Shown: one piece after another, positions 5,227 through 11,303 of the stretch
How positions within the stretch are numbered: the stretch's first letter is position 1
How the letters are laid out: each line of letters starts with the position of its first letter
Source of the DNA: Pseudomonadota bacterium
Lineage (GTDB): Bacteria; Pseudomonadota; Gammaproteobacteria; Burkholderiales; Thiobacillaceae
Length of the DNA stretch: 11,303 bases
NCBI GenBank assembly: GCA_021847385.1
Contig: JAJZTV010000046.1
Span: forward strand, 1-11,303
Reading direction: 5' to 3'
Notes under the pieces: generated by a model
Told to the model about the DNA's origin: nothing
Database searches by the model: none
The model's input: only the letters and a program-made list of their open reading frames with translations
Program-made: the position numbers and the translations under genes

Positions 5227-7554
5227 TTCCGCGGCGGTGCCGGTGATGGCTTGCAGGCGGCCGAGCGCATCGTAGACGCGGTCGATGTGCCGGGCGAGCT
5301 GGCCGGTGGGGTCGAAGCTGTCTTCGCCAATGCGATTGCCCAAGGCGTCGAGGCTGTAGGCGATGCGGTTGCCGGCGCTGTCCTGGATTTGGGTCAGGCG
5401 GTGGGCCGCGTCGTAGCTGTAGCTCAACGATGTGCCGTCGGGCAGGGTGACGCCGATGAGCTGGCCGACGCCGTTGTAGCGGTATTGCGTGGTCTCGCCC
5501 GCCGTGTCGCGGCTGGTGAGCCGCTGCCGGCTGTCATAGGCCAGCGTGGTGGTCACGCCGTTGGCGTCGGTCACCTGGGTCGGTAGGCCGTGGGCGTTAT
5601 AGCCGGCGAGCCGGGTGGTTTGGCCCAGGGCGTTGGTGATGCTGGCGAGGTTGCCCTGCGCGTCGTAGCCGTAGGCGGTGATGTCGGCCACGTCGGCGCG
5701 CGGGCCGTCGGCGCTCGACACCTGGCCGGCCGCGTTGTAACTGAAGACCTGGCTGCGGCTGGCGCCGCCGCCTTGCTCGGTCTTGCCGAGCAGATTGCCT
5801 TGGCCGTCGTAGCTGTAGTCGGTGGTCAGCAGGGGCGTGCCGGTGGCCGACTCGCCGGCATAGACCGTCACTTGGCTGGGCAGCCGCAAGCTCGGGTGCC
5901 ACGTGGTGACGGTGGTGCGCGCCTGCGCCGTGCCGGCCGCCTCGGTGCGGCGGGTCTCGAGGTTGCGCGCCACATCATAGGCATAGGTGGTCTTGCTGCC
6001 GTTGAAGTCGGTGCGCGCGGCGACGTTGCCGTTGGCGTCGTAATCGATCTGGCTGGCGGCCGGGCCGCAGCCGGCGCCGGCCGGCTGGTCGAGGCCGGCG
6101 CCCTTGACCATGCCGAGCACGGTCTTGAACCGGTAGGTGCGCACGGTGCCCAAGGCGTCGGTGACGCTGGTGCTGCCGTCGGCGTTGTAGGCGATCTGGG
6201 TATGGTCGGCGCCGCCGGCGTGTTCGGACAGCATGGCTCGGCCTTGGGCGTCGTAGCCCCAGGTGGCATAGCGATCGCCGTTTTCGTCGGTGATGCCGGT
6301 GAGCAGGCGGGGGAAGCGGCTGTCTTCGTAGTGATAGGTCCGGCTCCTGCCGTCCGGGTAGGTGACCGAGACCAGGTTGCCGCCGGCGTCGTAGGCATAG
6401 GCGTATTGGCCGCCGGCCGGGTCGGTCATGCCGGCCAGGCGTGACTGGGCATCGTAGCTGAAGCCCAAGCTGCGGCCGAACGCATCGCTGACCGAGGTCA
6501 GTTGACCGTCGGCGTTGTAGGCGTAGGTCTGGCTCAGGCCTTGGCGGTTGCTGACTTGTTGCAGCTTGCCGTTCGCGTCAAAGGTCTCGACGCTGTCGTC
6601 GGCGGCGGTGTAGCGCCAGCCGCCGTCGGCCAGCGGTTCCAGCCGGTCGGTGACGTCGGCGTCGCCCAGCCATTGGCCGTTGCTGGCGGTGAAGGTGTAG
6701 GTTCTGCCGTCCGGTCGCTGGGCCTTGAGGCTGGTCGCAGTGAGGTCGGTGAGTTTGGCGAAGGCGGTCCAGTTGGCACCGAGCACGCCCACTGCGCCAT
6801 TCTGGCTGTTGTAGTGCCGATTGAAGGCAAGCGGAAAGGCGCCGCGCCCGGCGTAGTCCGCCTCCAACTGGTATTTGTTCGCGGTGCCGGCGTTGATCGG
6901 GTTGCCGATGCAGGCGGTGGGGTCGGGCGGGCCTTGGGTTTTGAGCTGATTTATTTCCCCATTTCCTCCGAGAACTATTGAAAATGTCTGCTTAAGAATT
7001 ACATATGGATCTTCATACCACCATATACCCGCACCTGCAGGATAGATTTGTATTTCTAAATATTTGTACCCCTCTGTCCGAATCCTGCTGTAGTCAAAAT
7101 ATCTATCAAAATATATTCCTAGTTCATTGGCCGGACATGTTTCGCCCGGTAGCTTCCCAGAGCAGTATTGGTATAAATTATTTAATCCACTTCTTGGATC
7201 AGTGGGGTCCTGATACAGCCAATAACTAATGACTAGCCCCCAGTCGGACTGATTGCATGATAAGTATGGATTTGTACAAGATAAAATGGGTATAGTAATT
7301 TCTGATGCAGATACAGTTAAAAAAACTTTCCCATCAATTTCATTGATTTTTAAATTTGCAGCAGCAATGGCATTAACAGATGCCATCAAAACTAATAGCC
7401 TCACTATCAACTTATACAAAACCATCCAGTTCAAAAAGTGGAACCGAGTATTGTCGCAGGGTCGTGTGTATAAGAAAGTGCTGTGTTTTTTGTAATTTAT
7501 GCCACGTTGAATATCAGCTTTATAAGCCGATTTGTAATCACGGATTAGTGTCAT
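5224..7554 (-). CDS. YD-repeat (RHS) protein, N-terminal part with RHS entry domain (first piece of a split RHS toxin)
   Basis: 776 residues from the ATG at 7554, which has GGGAGG 7 bases upstream. A hydrophobic signal-like segment lies at 44-65 (MVLYKLIVRLLVLMASVNAIAA), so an alternative start at Met44 (7425) would give a standard signal peptide but has no good ribosome-binding site. Residues 66-205 are an unrecognised, cysteine-containing, aromatic-rich domain encoded by AT-rich DNA. From about 213 comes the RHS entry region (DPTACIGNPINAGTANKYQ, ADYAGRGAFPLAFNRHYNS), of the kind annotated as DUF6531, then YD repeats to the end (YAYDAGGNLVSVTYPDGRSR, QIDYDANGNVAARTDFNG, AYDSRQRLTSRDTAGETTQY, YDALGRLQAITG). 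It ends at GTAAE in the middle of what is normally a continuous repeat array, and the second gene's repeats pick up there. Probably the first shell part of a secreted toxin. It is transcribed divergently from purL. Confidence 0.87.
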   Translation of the reverse strand: MTLIRDYKSAYKADIQRGINYKKHSTFLYTRPCDNTRFHFLNWMVLYKLIVRLLVLMASVNAIAAANLKINEIDGKVFLTVSASEITIPILSCTNPYLSCNQSDWGLVISYWLYQDPTDPRSGLNNLYQYCSGKLPGETCPANELGIYFDRYFDYSRIRTEGYKYLEIQIYPAGAGIWWYEDPYVILKQTFSIVLGGNGEINQLKTQGPPDPTACIGNPINAGTANKYQLEADYAGRGAFPLAFNRHYNSQNGAVGVLGANWTAFAKLTDLTATSLKAQRPDGRTYTFTASNGQWLGDADVTDRLEPLADGGWRYTAADDSVETFDANGKLQQVSNRQGLSQTYAYNADGQLTSVSDAFGRSLGFSYDAQSRLAGMTDPAGGQYAYAYDAGGNLVSVTYPDGRSRTYHYEDSRFPRLLTGITDENGDRYATWGYDAQGRAMLSEHAGGADHTQIAYNADGSTSVTDALGTVRTYRFKTVLGMVKGAGLDQPAGAGCGPAASQIDYDANGNVAARTDFNGSKTTYAYDVARNLETRRTEAAGTAQARTTVTTWHPSLRLPSQVTVYAGESATGTPLLTTDYSYDGQGNLLGKTEQGGGASRSQVFSYNAAGQVSSADGPRADVADITAYGYDAQGNLASITNALGQTTRLAGYNAHGLPTQVTDANGVTTTLAYDSRQRLTSRDTAGETTQYRYNGVGQLIGVTLPDGTSLSYSYDAAHRLTQIQDSAGNRIAYSLDALGNRIGEDSFDPTGQLARHIDRVYDALGRLQAITGTAAE

Positions 7555-7561
7555 TTATCAG

Positions 7562-7567
7562 CCTCCC
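7562..7567 (-). promoter_or_regulatory. Ribosome-binding site supporting the 7554 start of the first RHS gene
   Basis: The minus strand reads GGGAGG at 7567-7562, followed by 7 bases (CTGATAA) and ATG at 7554. No comparable site precedes the alternative ATG at 7425. This is why the longer N-terminus was chosen, although it places 43 residues before the signal-like hydrophobic segment. Confidence 0.6.
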
Positions 7568-7785
7568 ACGGCTTGTCGTTTTATTTGGATATGCCGGCAT
7601 GCTACCTGCCGAATCGGGTATGCGGCATCATCCATTCGATATAGGCGCCTAAACGAAAGTATTAGGCCAATGGCCTAGTACGCGATTGTGATTGCTGGCC
7701 CAGGTAGCGAGGGGCGCGTCGGCGGCGTCCCGGCCGGGTTGAGGCTATGCCCCGGTCAGGCTGCGCCCGAGGCGGGGGCATCGGG

Positions 7786-7791
7786 TAAAAT
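7786..7791 (+). promoter_or_regulatory. Possible -10 element for purL
   Basis: TAAAAT preceded by GGG lies 26 bases before the purL ATG, which would give a short leader. No good -35 hexamer is seen at 16-18 bases upstream, so this is a weak call resting on the -10-like hexamer alone. Confidence 0.3.
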
Positions 7792-7817
7792 CCGGGTTTT
7801 CCATCGCCGGATATGTC

Positions 7818-10800
7818 ATGGCCGAGGTTCTGTTTCTGCGGGGCGGTTCCGCCCTTTCGTCCTTTCGCATCGACAAGCTCATGGCGCGGCTGCGGCCGCT
7901 GGGCTGCCATCGGGTCGAGGCCGAATTCCGTTATTTCGTCGAGTTGAAGGAAGCGCTGGCCGAGGCGGACCGGGCATTCCTGCTCGAGTTGCTGGAGGCG
8001 CACTTGCACGATGCGGAGCCGGTTGCCGTTCTGGTCACCCCGCGCCTGGGCACGGTCTCGCCCTGGTCCTCCAAAGCCACGGATATCGCCCGCAACTGCG
8101 GCCTGCAGGCGGTGGCCCGCATCGAGCGCGGCATTGCCTATCGATTGGACTGGGCCGGGCAGGCCGTGCCGGACAATGCCAGCCTGGAGGCGGCGCTGGC
8201 CCATCTGCACGACCGGATGACCGAGAGCGTGCTGTTCGACGAACACGAGGCCCGGCGCCTGTTCGAGCATGTGGCGCCGCAGCCGCTGGCCGGCGTCGAT
8301 CTCTTGGCCGGCGGCAAGGCCGCGCTGGAGCGGGCCAATGCCGAGTGGGGCCTGGCGTTGTCGCCGGACGAGATCGATTATCTGGTGGAGAACTTCACCC
8401 GCGCCGGGCGCAACCCGACCGATGTCGAACTGATGATGTTCGCCCAGGCCAACTCGGAGCATTGCCGGCACAAGATCTTCAACGCCTCTTGGGTGATCGA
8501 CGGCCAGCCGCAGACCGAGTCGCTGTTCGGCATGGTGCGCCACACCCATGCGGTGCGACCCGAGGGCACGCTGTCGGCCTATTCCGACAACGCCTCGGTG
8601 ATCGCCGGCGCGACCATCGGCCGCTTCTACCCGGATGCCGACGGCGCCTATCGCTTCCATGAAGAACCGACCCATATCCTGATGAAGGTGGAGACCCACA
8701 ACCATCCGACCGCGATCTCGCCCTTTCCGGGCGCGGCCACCGGCTCGGGCGGCGAGATTCGCGACGAGGGCGCGACCGGCACCGGCTCCAAGCCCAAGGC
8801 CGGCCTGGCCGGCTTCAGCGTGTCCAACCTGAAGATTCCCGGTTACGAGCAGCCGTGGGAGCGCGAGTTCGGCAAGCCGGGCCGCATCGTCTCGCCCTTG
8901 CAGATCATGATCGAGGGCCCGATCGGCGCCGCCGCCTTCAACAACGAATTCGGCCGGCCCAATCTGGCCGGTTACTTCCGCGCCTATGAGCAAGAGACGC
9001 CGGACGGCCAGGTACGCGGCTACCACAAGCCGATCATGCTGGCCGGCGGCGTCGGCAACATCCGCGAGGACCACATCCACAAGCGGCAATTCCCGGCCGG
9101 CACCCTGCTGATCCAGTTGGGCGGCCCCGGCTTGCTGATCGGCATGGGCGGCGGCGCCGCGTCGAGCATGGGCGCGGGCGCCAACGTCGAGGCGTTGGAC
9201 TTCGATTCGGTGCAGCGCGGCAACCCGGAGATCCAGCGCCGGGCGCAGGAGGTGATCGACCGCTGCTGGCAGTTGGGTGCGGACAACCCGATCCTGTCGG
9301 TGCACGATGTCGGCGCCGGCGGCCTGTCCAACGCGATGCCGGAACTGGCCCACGGCGCCGGCCTCGGCGCCCGGTTCGAGCTGCGCGAGGTGCCGAACGA
9401 AGAGCCGGGCATGGCGCCGAAGGAGATCTGGTGCAACGAGTCGCAGGAACGCTACGTCCTGGCGATCGCGCCCAAGGACCTGGACCGCTTCCGTGCCCTG
9501 TGCGAGCGCGAACGCTGCCCGTTCGCGGTGGTCGGCGTCGCCACCGACGACGGCCAGTTGACCGTGACCGACCGCCACTTCGGCAACACCCCGGTCGATA
9601 TGCCGATGGACGTGCTGCTCGGCAAGCCGCCGCGCATGACCCGCGATGTCGCGCACGTTCAGCCCACGCTCAAACCCTTCGACGCCAGCGGCATCGAACT
9701 GAAGGACGCGGCCTATCGCGTGCTGCGCCATCCCACCGTGGCGAGCAAGAGCTTCCTGATCACCATCGGCGACCGCACCGTCGGCGGCTTTACCGCGCGT
9801 GACCAGTTCGTCGGCCCCTGGCAGGTGCCGGTGGCCGATGTCGCGGTCACGACCATGGGTTACGACACCAATCTGGGCGAGGCCATGGCCATCGGCGAGC
9901 GTACGCCGCTGGCCTTGATCGACCCGGCCGCCTCCGGCCGCATGGCGGTGGCCGAGTCGGTGCTGAACCTGGCGGCGGCCGCGGTTGCCGACATCTCCGA
10001 CATCCGCCTGTCGGCCAACTGGATGGCGGCCGCCGGCCACCCGGGCGAGGACGCCGCGCTGTTCGACACGGTCAAGGCGGTGGCCAAGGAGCTCTGCCCG
10101 GCGCTGGGCATCAGCATCCCGGTCGGCAAGGACTCGATGTCCATGGCCAGCCGCTGGGAAGAGCAGGGCCGCAAGCGGGCCGTGGTCTCGCCCTTGTCGC
10201 TGATCGTGTCGGCCTTCGCGCCGGTGGCGGACGCCCGCCGCACCCTGACCCCGCAGTTGCGCCGCGACCTGGGCGACACCGAGCTGATCCTGATCGACCT
10301 CGGCGCCGGCCGGGACCGCCTGGGCGGCAGCGTGCTGGCCGAGACCTACAACGCGCTGGGCGACCGCTGCCCCGACCTGGACGATGCCGCGCGGCTGAAG
10401 GCCTGCTTTGGCCTGATCCAGCGCTTCAATAGCGAAGGCAAGCTGATCGCTTATCACGACCGCTCGGACGGCGGCCTGTTCGCCGCGCTGTGCGAGATGG
10501 CCTTTGCCGGCCATGTCGGCGTCGATATCGAATTGGCCGAGGGCGATGCCTTTGCCGCGCTGTTCAGCGAGGAACTGGGCGTGGTGCTGCAAGTGCGCCG
10601 TGCCGATGCCGCCGCGCTGCTCGCCGCCGCCGAGGCGGCCGGCCTGGTCGCCCGCGCGGTCGGCCGCTTGAACGACGCGGACCGCGTGCGCGTGGCGCAG
10701 GCGGGCAAGACCCTGCTCGACGAGGCGCGCACCGACCTGATCGTCGCCTGGTCCGAGGCCAGCTATCGCATCCAGGCCCTGCGCGACAATCCGGACTGCG

Positions 10801-11303
10801 CGCGCCAGGAGTTCGCTACCTTGAAGGACGCGGGCGACCCGGGCCTGTCGGCCAGGCTGAGTTTCAATCTGAACGAGGATGTCGCCGCGCCTTATGTGAA
10901 GCAGGCCACCGCCCAGCCCAGGATGGCGGTACTGCGCGAGCAGGGGGTGAACGGCCAGGTCGAGATGGCCGCGGCCTTCGCCAAGGCCGGCTTCGCCGCG
11001 GTCGACGTGCATATGAGCGACATCCTGTCCGGTCGCGTCTCGCTCAAGGACTTCAAGGGCCTGGTCGCTTGCGGCGGCTTCAGCTATGGCGACGTGCTCG
11101 GCGCCGGCGGCGGCTGGGCGGCGTCGATCCTGCACAATGCCCGCGCCCGCGACGAGTTCGAGGGTTTCTTCCAGCGCAGCAACACCTTCGCGCTCGGCGT
11201 CTGCAACGGCTGCCAGATGATGAGCCGCTTGAAGGCCATCATCCCCGGTGCCGAGGCCTGGCCGCGGTTCGAGCGCAACCTGTCGGAACAGTTCGAGGCC
11301 CGT
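7818..11303 (+). CDS. purL: Phosphoribosylformylglycinamidine synthase, large single-chain type (partial, C-terminus beyond window)
   Basis: 1162 codons are open to the right edge. Full-length enzymes of this type have about 1300 residues, so roughly 150 are missing. It catalyses the ATP- and glutamine-dependent conversion of FGAR to FGAM in cytosolic purine synthesis. The start MAEVLFLRGGSALSSFR at 7818 matches the family N-terminus; the overlapping ATG at 7813 is out of frame. Visible parts: N-terminal PurS-like domain (about 1-140); linker; synthetase halves with VETHNHPTAISPF (about 291-303), GSGGEIRDEGATGTGSKPKA, GGPGLLIGMGGGAASSMG (about 435-452), VHDVGAGGLSNAMPEL and VGKDSMSM; then the class I glutaminase domain from about 1034, with nucleophile Cys1129 in GVCNGCQMM. 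The catalytic His and Glu lie past the window. No frameshift was seen. The motif GAGGGWA has Gly where I recall Glu in relatives such as E. coli. Shine-Dalgarno is weak. Confidence 0.97.
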   Translation, partial: MAEVLFLRGGSALSSFRIDKLMARLRPLGCHRVEAEFRYFVELKEALAEADRAFLLELLEAHLHDAEPVAVLVTPRLGTVSPWSSKATDIARNCGLQAVARIERGIAYRLDWAGQAVPDNASLEAALAHLHDRMTESVLFDEHEARRLFEHVAPQPLAGVDLLAGGKAALERANAEWGLALSPDEIDYLVENFTRAGRNPTDVELMMFAQANSEHCRHKIFNASWVIDGQPQTESLFGMVRHTHAVRPEGTLSAYSDNASVIAGATIGRFYPDADGAYRFHEEPTHILMKVETHNHPTAISPFPGAATGSGGEIRDEGATGTGSKPKAGLAGFSVSNLKIPGYEQPWEREFGKPGRIVSPLQIMIEGPIGAAAFNNEFGRPNLAGYFRAYEQETPDGQVRGYHKPIMLAGGVGNIREDHIHKRQFPAGTLLIQLGGPGLLIGMGGGAASSMGAGANVEALDFDSVQRGNPEIQRRAQEVIDRCWQLGADNPILSVHDVGAGGLSNAMPELAHGAGLGARFELREVPNEEPGMAPKEIWCNESQERYVLAIAPKDLDRFRALCERERCPFAVVGVATDDGQLTVTDRHFGNTPVDMPMDVLLGKPPRMTRDVAHVQPTLKPFDASGIELKDAAYRVLRHPTVASKSFLITIGDRTVGGFTARDQFVGPWQVPVADVAVTTMGYDTNLGEAMAIGERTPLALIDPAASGRMAVAESVLNLAAAAVADISDIRLSANWMAAAGHPGEDAALFDTVKAVAKELCPALGISIPVGKDSMSMASRWEEQGRKRAVVSPLSLIVSAFAPVADARRTLTPQLRRDLGDTELILIDLGAGRDRLGGSVLAETYNALGDRCPDLDDAARLKACFGLIQRFNSEGKLIAYHDRSDGGLFAALCEMAFAGHVGVDIELAEGDAFAALFSEELGVVLQVRRADAAALLAAAEAAGLVARAVGRLNDADRVRVAQAGKTLLDEARTDLIVAWSEASYRIQALRDNPDCARQEFATLKDAGDPGLSARLSFNLNEDVAAPYVKQATAQPRMAVLREQGVNGQVEMAAAFAKAGFAAVDVHMSDILSGRVSLKDFKGLVACGGFSYGDVLGAGGGWAASILHNARARDEFEGFFQRSNTFALGVCNGCQMMSRLKAIIPGAEAWPRFERNLSEQFEAR

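Larger units (their letters stand above)
7555..7817. promoter_or_regulatory. Divergent intergenic region between the RHS operon and purL
   Basis: These 263 bases must hold the promoters of both directions unless the RHS operon is driven from within purL. The half next to the RHS gene is AT-rich and the half next to purL is GC-rich. It contains three dyads: ATGCCGGCAT (7591-7600), TAGGCGCCTA (7642-7651) and TAGGCCAATGGCCTA (7663-7677). A possible 7-bp stem, ATGCCCC (7747-7753) with GGGGCAT (7775-7781), lies just upstream of the purL start region. I could not identify a convincing -35/-10 pair for the RHS direction, nor a known operator. Confidence 0.5.

Noticed and set aside
4032..5246. Open frame of 404 codons on the plus strand opposite gene B
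   Set aside because: GC-rich antisense shadow. The minus strand carries recognisable YD repeats, a signal peptide and a ribosome-binding site.
5213..5330. Upstream in-frame ATG (5330) as the start of gene B
   Set aside because: It would overlap gene A by about 100 bases and bury the signal peptide at residue 40. The ATG at 5213 has AAGGAG at proper spacing and an immediate signal peptide.
5590..6444. Open frame of 284 codons on the plus strand opposite the YD repeats of gene A
   Set aside because: Gly/Val/Ala-rich shadow typical of the complement of YD repeats. No independent support.
289..7554. Simple frameshifted pseudogene of one RHS protein
   Set aside because: The breaks are not point frameshifts. 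Each contains a stop, a good ribosome-binding site, a complete signal peptide and a long extra domain. Decay cannot be fully excluded, but a plain frameshift does not fit.
289..7554. Type VI secretion-type RHS with PAAR domain
   Set aside because: No PAAR motif or PAAR-like N-terminal membrane region is seen. The pieces carry Sec-type signals instead, so T6SS delivery is not supported.
7747..7781. Stem ATGCCCC/GGGGCAT as a terminator or riboswitch before purL
   Set aside because: Only 7 base pairs with a 21-base loop and no following U-run at the right place. Too weak to call as a terminator or structured leader.
7662..11135. Open frame of 1157 codons on the minus strand across purL
   Set aside because: Antisense shadow of purL, produced by strong GC bias at third positions. 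The product is Arg/Gly/Ala/His/Gln-rich with no family features, while the plus strand encodes a clearly conserved PurL.

Overview
The window comes from a GC-rich bacterium, most likely a betaproteobacterium. The evidence is the single-chain (large-type) PurL, whose sequence is of the beta/gammaproteobacterial kind, together with a YD-repeat (RHS) style common in that class. No rRNA, tRNA, CRISPR array or insertion sequence was seen.

Layout: the right third (7818 to the window end) is a purL gene on the plus strand, open at the right edge. A 263-bp divergent intergenic region (7555-7817) separates it from a leftward cluster that fills the rest of the window. In transcription order the cluster is: RhsA-like gene (7554-5224), RhsB-like gene (5213-2706), RhsC-like gene (2688-289) and a small membrane-protein gene that starts at 277 and leaves the left edge. 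Gaps between them are 10, 17 and 11 bases. The B and C genes have strong Shine-Dalgarno sequences, so the four look like one operon.

The main point of interest is that the three large genes read as consecutive parts of ONE canonical RHS/YD-repeat polymorphic toxin. Gene A carries the RHS entry region (C-x-GNPIN...NKY) and the first block of YD repeats. Gene B carries the next block, ending at DLPLAVVQ. Gene C resumes with FYIHPDHLGTPR, the RHS-associated core and a variable tip. At each break the downstream gene begins with its own ribosome-binding site, its own Sec-type signal peptide and a new non-RHS segment: about 300 unrecognised residues in B, and five Ig-like domains in C. The protein therefore appears to be made as three separately exported polypeptides that could reassemble outside the cytoplasm. 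This is inference from order and family knowledge and has not been shown.

The last part of gene C (tip, about 132 residues, glycine-rich with five cysteines) and the small two-helix-or-more membrane protein after it are visibly AT-richer than the RHS body. That is the usual signature of an exchangeable toxin tip with its cognate immunity gene. The first ~600 bases of gene A are also AT-rich, so the locus is mosaic at both ends. PurL (purine biosynthesis) is housekeeping and probably unrelated to the toxin locus apart from adjacency.
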